Of a stretch of 64,000 bases of DNA, positions 8,842 to 17,479 are shown piece by piece. The stretch comes from Paraburkholderia panacisoli (GTDB taxonomy: Bacteria > Pseudomonadota > Gammaproteobacteria > Burkholderiales > Burkholderiaceae). The translations under genes and the position numbers were made by a program. The stretch covers positions 1 through 64,000 of the forward strand of contig NZ_VTUZ01000002.1 of assembly GCF_008369935.1 (NCBI RefSeq). The letters are read 5' to 3'. Within the stretch, counting starts at the first letter, position 1, and the number at the start of each line of letters is the position of its first letter. Below the pieces are notes generated by a model that worked only from the letters and a program-made list of their open reading frames with translations, was not told the DNA's origin and ran no database searches.

Positions 8842-9048
8842 ATCTTCATCGACGCGCATTGTCGATGCGTGTCGGCTGCGCCGAATGCGAGTAGGTAACG
8901 CTGTGCTTAAACTTTACTGAAGCCGGGGCACTGCGTCACCGGCTCCGTGAGCAGCGGTAGCTCGCTGCAGTGCTGCGGTTCGCTGTTCGGCGGCGAACGA
9001 CATACTTAACGCAGGTCCTCGTTCTGTGGTCGTGCAACCTGGAGCCGA
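8820..9048 (+). repeat. Direct repeat, copy B (phasin end plus downstream DNA)
   Basis: This is the partner of 1-234. Most of it is non-coding and yet highly conserved between copies, including the segment CGACATACTTAACGCAGGTC. Either the duplication is recent or the downstream DNA carries a shared function such as a 3' regulatory element. Confidence 0.9.
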
Positions 9049-9137
9049 CTGCGGAAAATCGACATAGGCCTCACTGTATCTCACGTACGCAAGCCCTTTA
9101 TGGAGAAACGTGAGACGTGCCCGAGCGCGAGCCAGCT

Positions 9138-9659
9138 TTAGCCCTCTAGTGAAAACGGTGAGCCGCCAGTGTTTTCCTCGAACCACTGAAACGCGTCTTC
9201 AACGCTGATAAAGCTGACCCGCTCGCGCACGGCCATGAGCGTTCTGACTTGCTCCTTAATGTCGGGAGGTGGGCTGCAATACGCATTGAGTACTGCTTTT
9301 CCCGCAAGTACCCGTTCCACTCTTACGTTCTCCAGCGCGAGCGTAACCTTGAAAAAGCCGCGCGAGATAGTGTTGTTTGTAAGGCTGTCGTCCGCGACGA
9401 TGACTTGTACCGAGGTATCCGAGTCGGCAGCATCACCCCACAGGGTCGCGGTATCGGTCAAATCCGTGCCGATAAGTTCGCCAGCACGGGAATAGCCGTC
9501 CTGCACGCTGGTGACGGTTTTGTGAATCGGGTCGATGAGGAACGATACATCCACAAGCGTCTCTCCGTCAGGCCAGAGGCTATGCGGACCATGATACACG
9601 CTGAGGCTGTGCGCGAAACCGTCCCGGCTGGCAGCGCGTTGCTCTGGCACACTGGCCAT
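9138..9659 (-). CDS. Hypothetical protein
   Basis: A 173-residue frame with a balanced, acidic composition (LVDVSFLIDPIHKTVTSVQD, DIKEQVRTLMAVRERVSFIS, VEDAFQWFEENTGG). It looks like a real soluble protein but I do not recognise the family. No strong ribosome binding site precedes the ATG at 9659, so the true start could be further in. It begins just beyond the phasin repeat. Confidence 0.45.
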   Translation of the reverse strand: MASVPEQRAASRDGFAHSLSVYHGPHSLWPDGETLVDVSFLIDPIHKTVTSVQDGYSRAGELIGTDLTDTATLWGDAADSDTSVQVIVADDSLTNNTISRGFFKVTLALENVRVERVLAGKAVLNAYCSPPPDIKEQVRTLMAVRERVSFISVEDAFQWFEENTGGSPFSLEG

Positions 9660-9751
9660 AAGGGTCGAACACGGCTTCCGCGGTACCTACGCTGGTTGAA
9701 TCTCATACAAATTGAACCAACACGCAGGTAAGCACCGAAAGTCTTGTCGAC

Positions 9752-9907
9752 ATGTTGCAGGAAATCGAGACGGCAGACCCTATCGATTACGCCGACCTGC
9801 CGTTTGGCGAGAAGGAACTGCGTCGGCTTGTTTTCGGTTCACTCGTGGAACCCCACAAACCCGTTCAGAAGGACCTCAACGTCGATGACCTTCGCGCCAT
9901 GTACTAA
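9752..9907 (+). CDS. Small hypothetical protein (51 aa)
   Basis: ATG at 9752 opens a frame reading MLQEIETADPIDYADLPFGE, then KELRRLVFGSLVEPHKPVQK and DLNVDDLRAMY. The composition is clearly protein-like. The same frame continues upstream as VSTESLVD without a start codon, so the original start may be lost or the ATG at 9752 may be used. No ribosome binding site is visible. Function unknown. Confidence 0.4.
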   Translation: MLQEIETADPIDYADLPFGEKELRRLVFGSLVEPHKPVQKDLNVDDLRAMY

Positions 9908-10199
9908 CCTGGGCGGCATATTGTCCCGGCGCAGTAGGGCTGTGAGCCGTGAGTACGCGGCTGACGACGCATCCCCGCGCACCCGCGAAGGGTACTAGCG
10001 CACTATCGAGCGGTTTGCCCCCCCGTTTTACCGGATTGACCCACGTACCACAGCAGACTACAACTTCACTGTCACTGCCGAAGTCCCCGGAAAGCGGTCG
10101 GGCCCGGTGATTGAGCCGGCGCACTCGAAGCAACGGTTGCAATAAATGTACGGCTTGCGCACCGGATTAAACGCACTCTTCAAATTTGTAGGAGTGGGT

Positions 10200-10395
10200 T
10201 TGGCGACTGGAACGGTGAAGTGGTTTAACGACTCGAAGGGGTTTGGATTCATCACGCAGGACGACGGCGGGGACGACCTGCCCAGTTCTCGGAAGTCAGC
10301 GCAGCAGGTTTCAGGACCTTCCCGGAGAATCAGAAGGTCAGCTTCGACGTGAAGACCGGTCCAAAGGGCAAGCAGACCGCAAATATCAAACGGGT
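10200..10395 (+). pseudogene. Cold-shock (CspA-family) gene, frameshifted
   Basis: The frame begins (T)TGGCGACTGGAACGGTGAAG, encoding ATGTVKWFNDSKGFGFI (the RNP-1-type motif) and continues to DDGGDDL. The reading frame then shifts: FSEVSAAGFRTFPENQKVSF and DVKTGPKGKQTANIKRV continue in another frame. Compared with the family sequence DDLFAHFSEVS, four bases are missing at about 10281. The normal ATG has also become TTG. Both lesions indicate an inactive gene. Confidence 0.85.
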
Positions 10396-10661
10396 CTGGG
10401 GAAAAGTCTGCATCTTGGGTCTTACGATGCCCGGTCCGTCTGGCGTCGTACTTTCAAGGCGGAGTCGTGCGAGAGCGTCTGGTGAAAAAGTGCCGCCCGC
10501 CACCAAGCGTCGAAATCCGGCATCCAACACGAAGCCCCTGCGGTCGCCGGACTGGCTCTCTTTCTGCTCGCGCGTCGGCTCTTCCCCGTTCCGCCGACGA
10601 AACGGTAGGCCGAGCAACAACAGGCGTGGCTGTTCGTGAATAATCTACTGGAGAGACTGCA

Positions 10662-10841
10662 ATGGACAATGTTTCGCGGGAAGAGAAGATTCGTGTGCGG
10701 GCCTATGAGCTCTGGCAAAAAGACGGCAGCCCCGAGGAACGCGCCGACGAGTATTGGGAGCAGGCCCAGGCCCAGATAGACGAAGAAGAATACGCGGCCA
10801 ACGAGAGCGGAATTGAGCCAAAGAGCCGGCTGCCCAAGTGA
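10662..10841 (+). CDS. DUF2934-type small protein
   Basis: A 59-residue acidic protein, MDNVSREEKIRVRAYELWQK, then DGSPEERADEYWEQAQAQI. The pattern (I-x2-RAYELW-x4-GSP-x3-ADEYW-x-QA) is that of DUF2934 proteins, common in rhizobia and Burkholderia. GGAGAG lies at good spacing before the ATG. The biochemical role is unknown. Confidence 0.8.
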   Translation: MDNVSREEKIRVRAYELWQKDGSPEERADEYWEQAQAQIDEEEYAANESGIEPKSRLPK

Positions 10842-11071
10842 CAGAAACCGGACGCTGAAGAGAGCCCGCCGTCGACCGCCCAGCGGAGCCATAACTCTTG
10901 CAGGCGAACCGTTCGGCGGCACAGTGCACGCGGCGCGTCCTTCCGTTGCCGCTGTGCGCCGACCCCACGACGTGCCGGACGCTATCCGGTTTCATCACGC
11001 TACCGCATAACGCTCCTGACCGGAACTCGACCTCGCAAATTACACAGGACGCTTCTGTGGCAGCACCGCTG

Positions 11072-11371
11072 TCAGTAGGCCTTCTTCATGCCGCCGCCTT
11101 CGGAAGCAGGTGCATCCATTCCTCCCTTCTTCTGCATCTTAGGGTTCATCTGCTTTTGCGACATGTCGCCCGACTTCCCCATCGTGTTTGCGCCGGACGC
11201 GCCAGATGGTGACTCCGTAGTGCCGCTTGCATTCGGCGTTCCCATTCCGGTGCCGCCCTGACCTGCACCGGCGCCCCCAGCACCACTTGTGCCCGCACCC
11301 TGCGCATAGCCGGCGCCAGACAAACTCAAAATGAATACCGATAACAGTAATCCTGTCGTAGCAACTCGCAT
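11072..11371 (-). CDS. Small secreted Gly-rich protein
   Basis: A 99-residue protein with a signal peptide: MRVATTGLL followed by a hydrophobic core ending GAGYAQ-G (cleavage likely after AQ). The mature part is Gly/Ala/Ser/Thr-rich and ends with Met/Lys-rich MSQKQMNPKMQKKGGMDAPA. GGGAGACCATC before the ATG fixes the start at 11371; the frame is open much further upstream but without a better start. It resembles the protein at 30048-30353 in overall plan. Periplasmic or extracellular, function unknown. Confidence 0.7.
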   Translation of the reverse strand: MRVATTGLLLSVFILSLSGAGYAQGAGTSGAGGAGAGQGGTGMGTPNASGTTESPSGASGANTMGKSGDMSQKQMNPKMQKKGGMDAPASEGGGMKKAY

Positions 11372-12017
11372 GATGGTCTCCCTCGTGGAGCAAAGCGACC
11401 AGTTGCGACCCGGGTCGGTGCAACCGCCGCTGCGTTGATTCGCGCAATTCCCGTGCCGCTGATGACCCTCGCAAAGGTTCCTCAATTTCACCGTTCGCGG
11501 TTGGCCGTCCCAAGAACTATTGCGAGCAAGAGCGAAGGTCCGCGCACTGGCATGCGGATGCCGCTGCGCCGCACTGCAGGAGGTTCCCTGGACGCTGCTG
11601 TCCATCTTCAAGGCGGTCAACATACCGTCTACAGAATGCAAGTGCGCTGGCGAGAATCCAGGGCGATAACTGTCGCACGCCAACTTATGGAGAGAGATTG
11701 TTCACTGACAGGGGGCAGGTGGCATATAAATTTGCCGACCGAGTTAAGCCTTGCTGAACCTTGGACTTCGACTGCGTCGGCACGAGCCAGCAGCCGTCGC
11801 ATACACTGGCATCAGGCACTGCATGCGATTTGCGAACAACGGTCGTCGTGGCATGCGTGTTGCGCGTCCAAAGGCATCAACCTTTTCAGGAGTACGTGAC
11901 TGACATCTATGAGTTCTGTCCCCGACAAGCGGCATACGACGCGGTCGCCGGCTGTCGGACAGCCGCACACGCAGCACCCAGTCCGTTTGGGTCGCTGCCT
12001 CCCTCACGGAGGAAATC
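11372..12017. other. Intergenic region, no gene called (646 bases)
   Basis: Frames on both strands lack ribosome binding sites and domains. The region must contain the promoters of the divergent genes at 11072-11371 and 12018-12188. Nothing else stands out. Confidence 0.35.
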
Positions 12018-12188
12018 ATGACGAATCATCGAAAGAGACAGACACGCGACACGGGCCGCGATGATGATAAAGATGACCGACCAGGAGACACCCCGAACTC
12101 CTCTGGCTCGCCAGTGCCCGACAGCGCTGCTCCGGTCTTGCAGTCAGAGGACCAAGACGCATTGGTCGACGAAGACGCGCCGGGATGA
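12018..12188 (+). CDS. Small acidic hypothetical protein (56 aa)
   Basis: ATG at 12018 follows GGAGGAAATC, a near-ideal ribosome binding site. The product starts MTNHRKRQTRDTGRDDDKDD and ends DALVDEDAPG. It is strongly charged, Pro/Ser-containing and probably disordered. Function unknown. Confidence 0.55.
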   Translation: MTNHRKRQTRDTGRDDDKDDRPGDTPNSSGSPVPDSAAPVLQSEDQDALVDEDAPG

Positions 12189-12807
12189 GATGCGACGGAA
12201 AGAGGCGTTCGCCGAGACGGTACATTTCCAGCTAGGGACGCAGCGAGTAGAGATAGCTGCCAGCACGACCTCTTTGATGGCAACCCTGACGGCTGGAAGA
12301 CGTATGTCGCCCATATGCAGAAGAAAGTGGGATGGTTTGGGACCGGGCTTCTTGAGATGAAAAGAAGCGTCTCGGACGAAGCGGTGCACGTTGCCGCAGA
12401 AGAAGCGAGTCCGGTCGAAGCGTCGGTCGAGGCCACGCCGGCCGCTGAGTGGGATGCGCCCGACGAGAAGAAAGGGTTCGCCTTGGCCCCAGCCAGGGTC
12501 GACGTCCTGACGCACTTCTGCTCGTGGCGTCTACCGCAGATTCCAGATTCCCGAGGGCCCGAACTCGGCCTTGGCGACAGCACCCTCAATGACAAAAGCC
12601 TGAGCTTCTTCTTGCACAAAACAGTACGGGCTGTTGCCGTAGAGCAGTGGTTGCAAGCCGTCGCTCATGCGTCGAAGGCCGAGATGCGAGGTTGATGCTG
12701 TTCGTGTGCCATTTAAAGCTCCGATGGAATGGCCGGCGACAAGACCGGCTCATTTCATCGAGCAACGCACGGACCTGCGCTCAGGACCATCGGCGTGAGC
12801 CGTCAGG
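12189..12807. other. No convincing gene (619 bases)
   Basis: A plus-strand frame contains protein-like pieces (DGWKTYVAHMQKKVGWFGTG and VSDEAVHVAAEEASPVEASV) but no start and no continuous domain. It may be a decayed gene related to the small protein just before it. Confidence 0.3.
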
Positions 12808-13125
12808 TCAAGGTATTGCCTCAGATTGCGTTCGGACGCGGAAAAACCTTTCGACGGGAATAATCGCGACTATGCCATCTCCGGCCGGCCCGACGTGCGC
12901 GATATCCATGATTGCTCTTACGAGGGTTTCAACGTCCGATGCCTGGGCGAAAATTTCGATTTTGAGGTGCTCGGTCGTCCAATCATCGGCAAACAGGTTT
13001 GGATGCGCGCCGAACCCTTTTACCTTGCTAACGGTTATGCCGTGGATATCAATAGCGCCGAGCCTCTTTTCCAGAGTTTGCAGAACGTCCGGCGGAACAA
13101 CCGCCACAACACATTTAAGTTCCAT
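12808..13125 (-). CDS. Divergent PII-like signalling protein
   Basis: A 105-residue protein with the PII (GlnB/GlnK) fold pattern: a first strand (LKCVVAVVPP), a helix, the conserved GITVSKVKGFG, then KIEIFAQASDVETLVRAIMD, and AHVGPAGDGIVAIIPVERFF with RVRT at the end. The T-loop between residues of about 37 and 52 is much shorter than in GlnB and lacks the uridylylated tyrosine. GAGGAGC before the ATG at 13125 fixes the start. It belongs to the wider PII-like superfamily and probably binds a nucleotide, but its target is unknown. No amtB or glnA is nearby. Confidence 0.75.
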   Translation of the reverse strand: MELKCVVAVVPPDVLQTLEKRLGAIDIHGITVSKVKGFGAHPNLFADDWTTEHLKIEIFAQASDVETLVRAIMDIAHVGPAGDGIVAIIPVERFFRVRTQSEAIP

Positions 13126-13279
13126 GTCTTGCTCCTCGTTGACTCCTTGATGGAAGGACGTCATGCGCTGCTACCCCTTCGGCGCCCACCTTGCATCAAC
13201 TACCTGCCTGAGTCTTCCCTGCATCTCGAACTCCGTCTTGTGTCATCTGATAGTGTATCTCCGCCGTACGTTGGGGAAC

Positions 13280-13615
13280 CGGACAAGTTACTGCAATCCG
13301 GTCTTCAAAGCATTGCAAGTGCAACGGCGGCGTATCGGCGTTGGCGAGCGTGATAGGTGCCTGCGCCGGCTTCTTCGGGTCGTTGGCCTCTTTTCCATTG
13401 ACAGCGACCGTTGCTTCACGCGTAGCCCCCGCCGTTGCACCATATGCGTCGATTACTTTTGCGTATTTGACGGAATTGCCGCTGTGTTACTCAGTGCTGA
13501 AGTACCCTGGTTCCACTACCGTCACATGAATTCCCAGTGGGGCGACCTCGATGGCCAAGCACTCGGTGATGCCTTCTACGGCGAATTTCGTCGCCCAATA
13601 GCTATCTGGCTGCAA
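13280..13615 (-). pseudogene. Short-chain dehydrogenase fragment
   Basis: The minus strand reads DSYWATKFAVEGITECLAIE, then VAPLGIHVTVVEPGYFSTE and a stop. This is the catalytic Y-x3-K helix and PG motif of a classical SDR. After a frameshift at about 13485 it continues as GNSVKYAKVIDAYGATAGAT and ends near ANADTPPLHLQCFEDRI, the usual SDR C-terminal region. The N-terminal Rossmann nucleotide-binding half is missing. It is a truncated, frameshifted relic. Confidence 0.8.
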
Positions 13616-13805
13616 CGGAACGGGCTGACGGCAAGCTGGCTGGAGCGGATTGAAGTTGTCGCCGAGGCGCATGAAATCGCTCGCGCGGTCGTAGAGCATG
13701 AACTCAACGATGAAGGCGATGCGCGGCCCGAGCAGCTATTTACTTCTGCAATGACGGTTCAATACGCATCTCCCCTTGTTGCCAAAATCTGGAGGCGATG
13801 TAACA

Positions 13806-14054
13806 GTGCAGTCTCAAATCGATGCGCGGATTCGTTCCAAGCACAGACCGAAGATGGAACCGGACACGTACAAGGGATACAGCATTTGGGGCCACGCGAT
13901 TCCTCAGCATGACGGCTATGCGGCGAGCGGAACCATCACGAAGGGTACGAAGCTCGTCGAGAGCTCGGGTGTGCTCGCGGCGTGTAGAACAGAAGATGAA
14001 GCACGAAGCATTGGCGTCAATTGGGCGCACGCGTGGGTGGACACCCACGGCTAA
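13806..14054 (+). CDS. Small hypothetical protein (YKGY type)
   Basis: An 82-residue protein from GTG 13806, chosen because GGAGG lies 10 bases upstream; an internal ATG at 13854 would give MEPDTYKGYSIWGHAIPQHD. The core (Y-x-G-Y, a glycine turn, then a beta-strand GTITKG and the helix TEDEARSIGVNWAHAWVD) fits the family of short proteins also seen at 2356, 2594 and 6486. Function unknown. Confidence 0.55.
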   Translation: MQSQIDARIRSKHRPKMEPDTYKGYSIWGHAIPQHDGYAASGTITKGTKLVESSGVLAACRTEDEARSIGVNWAHAWVDTHG

Positions 14055-14063
14055 CCTTCAGTT

Positions 14064-14531
14064 TCAAGCGCGCGTGACGCTCTCGGTAGGAACACTTTCC
14101 AGCACGCGCCTCAGGCAAATCGCCGATGCTGGGCACAACATTGCAAACTGCGCACTTGCCCGGATTTCAGCTGGCGCAGTGGTCCGGTCTGCTACGACAT
14201 AGCCGGCCCGTTGAAAGAACTCGGCGGCGGTCGTCGTCAGCAACCACAATTCAGAAATGTCATCGGCCCGCGCAACGTTCTCGGCGTAAGCCAGTAATTG
14301 GCGACCCAGTCCTTTCTCGCGAGCATTGTTCGCTACGACCAGTGACCGCAGCAGCGCACTTGTCTCGAATTTCTCGAGACCAACGCACCCGATGAACCCT
14401 CCGTTTGCGTCCTCTGCGACCAAGAAGTCGTTGAGTGCAATGGCGGTGATGTCGACCGCCGGCAACCCGTTCTCTGCGAGCAATGCTTTGATGGCATCAA
14501 GGTCATCACTTCGTGCGGAACGTATCTTCAA
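14064..14531 (-). CDS. arsN2: ArsN2-type GNAT acetyltransferase
   Basis: A 155-residue GNAT fold protein: IRSARSDDLDAIKALLAENG at the front, acetyl-CoA binding loop LVVANNAREKGLGRQLLAYA, and the diagnostic ELWLLTTTAAEFFQRAGY followed by FAMLCPASAICLRR. The ending LCPASA-x-C is characteristic of the arsenic-resistance acetyltransferases annotated as ArsN2. ArsN-type enzymes N-acetylate organoarsenical antibiotics such as arsinothricin. Its place at the edge of the arsenic cluster supports the call. The exact substrate is not shown by the sequence. Confidence 0.85.
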   Translation of the reverse strand: MKIRSARSDDLDAIKALLAENGLPAVDITAIALNDFLVAEDANGGFIGCVGLEKFETSALLRSLVVANNAREKGLGRQLLAYAENVARADDISELWLLTTTAAEFFQRAGYVVADRTTAPAEIRASAQFAMLCPASAICLRRVLESVPTESVTRA

Positions 14532-14566
14532 AGTCGACGTTATCCTTGATGGTTTCGGAGGCGATG

Positions 14567-15820
14567 TCAGGCGGCCATAGGTTGAGTGTGGCGGCTAACT
14601 CGCACGGCAACGAAGAACGCGATTGCTGACAGTATCGAGACGAGAAACACCGTCCATTCGACAGCTACATAACCGTGAGTGAAGCTCCAGATGCTGGCGG
14701 CGGCAATCGGCGCTATCCCCTTGGCGACATTCGAGGGGAACGAGAGCATACCGCTGAGCGCGCCGTAGCCTTCTGTCCACATCAGGTCCTGAACGATGGT
14801 GCCGCGGAGGATGGTCATCATGCCATTCGCAGCGCCGTAGCAGAGCGCGAATAGCCACAGCAGCGCGGCCGAGTGACCAGCAGTTATCAGGATAACGGTC
14901 GAGAGTGGGAATAGCGTCACGATGATGATGCCCACGGTACTAACATGAACCGTTCGGCCGAAGGTGAACCAGACGGCTCGTGCGGCTACCTGAGCCGGAC
15001 CGATGAGCGCCATGGTTGTTACCAGCACGGCGTTGGACACGCCGCGCTCGACCATGAGCGGCACGAGATGAAATGTGAGCGCAGCGAACGTCGCGTAGTA
15101 GGCTGTGAAGCACACCGCGAGCGCCCAGAAAATCGGCGAACGAAGAGCGCGACGGGTGGCCGCATCATTCGCCAGCTTTACCGCCCCGTTGGTGGGCCGG
15201 GTACCCGGGTCAGCGCGCGAAGAACGGATTGCCAGCACATGGATAGGTAGAGAGACAATCAGGTTCAGGGCCGCGAGGACAACGAGCGATGTTCTCCATC
15301 CCACCGAGCCAACCAGCAACTGCGTCAGCGGAATGAAGACCGTGCTGGCGAATCCAGCGACCAGCGTGACGAGCGTGATTTTGGTTCGGAAGCTTCGCGG
15401 ATACCGGTGCGTGACGATGGCGAAGACGGGGTCGTAGAACGTGGCCGCCATGGAGATGCCGAGGCCAATCCATGCAACAAAGAGCACCGTCAGCGACTGC
15501 GCGCCGGCCCAGAGCAACAGCATGGCTGCGGCGATGACTGAGCCGACAACCATCACCCGGCGTCCGAGCCCGTGGTCAATCCAGCGTCCAATGGGATAGG
15601 CAGCGAATCCGGAGACTAGCAGCCCAACCGAGAGCGCTGCGTTTGTCGCCGTCCTGCTCCAACCCATGGTCTGTTCCATGGGCACGACTAGCAGCGAAAA
15701 AGAATAGTAGACGGAGCCCCATGAGACGAGTTGCGCCAGCGCCAAGGCCCAGGTCACGAGCCTGTCGTGACTGTCTGCTGGTGCGGTCTTCTCGCTGGCG
15801 TTCTCGTCGCCACTCGACAT
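14567..15820 (-). CDS. MFS transporter
   Basis: A 417-residue major facilitator with about 12 membrane segments, starting LVTWALALAQLVSWGSVYYS. The loop between TM2 and TM3 reads GRWIDHGLGRRVMVVG. The start at ATG 15820 gives a cytoplasmic N-terminus without a poor-quality leader, although the ribosome binding site is weak. It lies 35 bases upstream of arsN2 on the same strand, so it is probably co-transcribed. Export of an arsenical or its acetylated product is a reasonable inference. It is not ArsB or Acr3. Confidence 0.85.
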   Translation of the reverse strand: MSSGDENASEKTAPADSHDRLVTWALALAQLVSWGSVYYSFSLLVVPMEQTMGWSRTATNAALSVGLLVSGFAAYPIGRWIDHGLGRRVMVVGSVIAAAMLLLWAGAQSLTVLFVAWIGLGISMAATFYDPVFAIVTHRYPRSFRTKITLVTLVAGFASTVFIPLTQLLVGSVGWRTSLVVLAALNLIVSLPIHVLAIRSSRADPGTRPTNGAVKLANDAATRRALRSPIFWALAVCFTAYYATFAALTFHLVPLMVERGVSNAVLVTTMALIGPAQVAARAVWFTFGRTVHVSTVGIIIVTLFPLSTVILITAGHSAALLWLFALCYGAANGMMTILRGTIVQDLMWTEGYGALSGMLSFPSNVAKGIAPIAAASIWSFTHGYVAVEWTVFLVSILSAIAFFVAVRVSRHTQPMAA

Positions 15821-15834
15821 CGTGCTCAATTTTT

Positions 15835-16536
15835 TCAGCCTCTCATCTGGCTCAGTTTGTTGGCAGTGCCGCCGCCGGTGCGAAAAGCGTCGCAGCAAAA
15901 GAATGTTGTCGAAGCGAGTCTGTGCGCGATGACAGCGGCGACCCGCTCGTGAAGCTGGTCCATACGGCGTGTGTCGGTGGTTTGAGGTGTGACCTGTACG
16001 GAACCGAGAAAGCCAATTCCCTCCCGATTGCTATATCGCTGAACGCGTCTCGCAACCAGCCGCTCCCGCAGGCTTGCCAACGCCCCGATGACGCCACTTG
16101 CCTCACGGCGGGTGGTTAATGCGACAAAAAACTTCGAGCCCTCGTCAGCGAGACAATTGCGGACTCGCAGCAACGGCGACTTCCAGTCACACGGCGGCCA
16201 CACACGGCTGAGGACTACCGCATCCATGACGAGGACAGCAGCCGACGAGCCGTCTGCAGCCAGGAATCGCGCAAGTTCGAGTTTCTCGTCAACCGCTTCT
16301 GTCAACGCAATCGCTGAAGTCGCGTACCCGGTCTCCATCTGAAACGCCCGCGCTACGTCTGCCGGGAGGGACGCACAGCCTGACTTCCTCAGAGCGCACC
16401 CTCCAGCAGACTGTGTCGCTGAGCCAGCAGCTCGCCCGTGTGCCATCAGCATGAGGAATCCTCGTGTAGAGCGGCAATGCCACCCTCCCGAAACTGGCAG
16501 GAGCGATTCAGTCGCCATCCGGTCTTCGTTGTCCAT
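15835..16536 (-). CDS. Unknown protein, first gene of the leftward arsenic operon
   Basis: A 233-residue protein preceded by AGGAGGCTGCC, one of the strongest ribosome binding sites in the island. The middle part (LARFLAADGSSAAVLVMDAV, then SKFFVALTTRREASGVIGAL and ASLRERLVARRVQRYSN) alternates beta-strands and helices and faintly recalls a flavodoxin/FMN-reductase fold. I see no certain motif. It starts in the divergent region shared with arsH and is followed closely by the MFS gene and arsN2, so it is probably part of arsenic resistance. The C-terminal 25 residues have an odd composition and might be a frame extension. Confidence 0.5.
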   Translation of the reverse strand: MDNEDRMATESLLPVSGGWHCRSTRGFLMLMAHGRAAGSATQSAGGCALRKSGCASLPADVARAFQMETGYATSAIALTEAVDEKLELARFLAADGSSAAVLVMDAVVLSRVWPPCDWKSPLLRVRNCLADEGSKFFVALTTRREASGVIGALASLRERLVARRVQRYSNREGIGFLGSVQVTPQTTDTRRMDQLHERVAAVIAHRLASTTFFCCDAFRTGGGTANKLSQMRG

Positions 16537-16556
16537 GGCAGCCTCCTAATTTTCAT

Positions 16557-16576
16557 ATTTCCAGAATACCGGAAAT
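16557..16576. promoter_or_regulatory. Candidate ArsR operator (inverted repeat)
   Basis: ATTTCC and GGAAAT flank an 8-base centre, 21 bases before the leftward gene's ATG. The half-site GGAAATGT recurs at 16667-16674 before arsH and, inverted, at 18943-18950 before arsC. A shared half-site at three arsenic promoters next to two arsR genes suggests ArsR binding; this is inference. Confidence 0.5.
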
Positions 16577-16666
16577 GTCATAGAATGCAAGTAACGAAAT
16601 GATGACGGTCGTATTCGGCAGGCGCTGTAAAGCAGCCTTGAATCGACCAAACGCCTCCATATAATT

Positions 16667-16674
16667 GGAAATGT
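16667..16674 (+). promoter_or_regulatory. Candidate ArsR half-site before arsH
   Basis: GGAAATGT sits 20 bases upstream of the arsH ATG within an AT-rich stretch (ATAATTGGAAATGTCAAATA). It is identical to the half-site at 16571-16578. Confidence 0.4.
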
Positions 16675-16693
16675 CAAATAGCAAGGTAACGAG

Positions 16694-17470
16694 ATGACAG
16701 TTCATGCAATCAATGGCGACCACGGCTTCCCGGCCGCCAGAACAGATTTTTTCGACACCGATATCGCGGCACGCCTCGGCATGGCGGGGCAGCCGCCGGC
16801 AAGGATTCTGCTGCTCTACGGTTCGCTGCGTGAGCGGTCGTATTCGCGGTTGCTCGTCGAGGAAGCCGCTCGCCTGTTGCAGACGTTCGGTGCGGAAACG
16901 CGGATTTTCGACCCGCGCGGTCTGCCGCACGCAGACGACGTCGACGTTAAGAACCATCCGAAGGTGAAGGAACTGCTCGAGCTGTCGCTTTGGTCAGAGG
17001 GGCACGTGTGGTGCAGCCCGGAGCGCCACGGCACCATCACTGGCCTTATAAAGACGCAGATTGACCACTTGCCACTCGTCAGCGGCGGCATCCGCCCCAC
17101 GCAGGGTCGCACGTTGGCTGTCATGCAGGTCAGCGGCGGCTCCCAGTCTTTCAACTCGGTGAACCAGCTTCGTCAGCTTGGCAGGTGGATGCGGATGTTC
17201 ACCATCCCCAACCAGAGTTCTGTCGCAAAGGCCTTCGAGGAGTTCGAAGAAGATGGCCGGATGAAGCCGTCGTCCTACTACGACCGCCTGGTTGACGTGA
17301 TGGAAGAACTCGTGAAATTCACGCTGCTGCTCCGCGGCCGCGCCGATTATCTCGTCGACCGTTACAGCGAACGGGTGAAAGACGGCCGCCCGCTCGACCC
17401 CGCGACCGACCTGGCTTCCCGGGCAATCGCTGACCATTCCCGCAAGGAACTGCAGGCGAGTAACCAATAA
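16694..17470 (+). CDS. arsH: ArsH, NADPH-dependent FMN reductase/organoarsenical oxidase
   Basis: A 258-residue flavodoxin-fold protein. The FMN phosphate loop is [10 protein letters not shown] (about residues 44-53). The family block [20 protein letters not shown] follows, and after it the dimer region [20 protein letters not shown]. Length and motifs match ArsH, which oxidises trivalent methyl- and aromatic arsenicals to the less toxic pentavalent form in the cytoplasm. It is the first gene of an arsH-arsR-arsI operon; arsR begins 9 bases after its stop. An AT-rich promoter with an ArsR-like half-site lies just upstream. Confidence 0.93.
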   Translation: MTVHAINGDHGFPAARTDFFDTDIAARLGMAGQPPARILLLYGSLRERSYSRLLVEEAARLLQTFGAETRIFDPRGLPHADDVDVKNHPKVKELLELSLWSEGHVWCSPERHGTITGLIKTQIDHLPLVSGGIRPTQGRTLAVMQVSGGSQSFNSVNQLRQLGRWMRMFTIPNQSSVAKAFEEFEEDGRMKPSSYYDRLVDVMEELVKFTLLLRGRADYLVDRYSERVKDGRPLDPATDLASRAIADHSRKELQASNQ

Positions 17471-17479
17471 AGGACTGTG

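Noticed and set aside
10014..10145. Plus-strand piece YRIDPRTTADYNFTVTAEVP ending at a TAA
   Set aside because: It has no start codon after the upstream stop and no recognisable family, so it could not be supported as a gene.
12315..12695. Plus-strand frame of 126 codons
   Set aside because: Parts are protein-like, but the start has no ribosome binding site and the second half changes character. It was left as possible decayed DNA.
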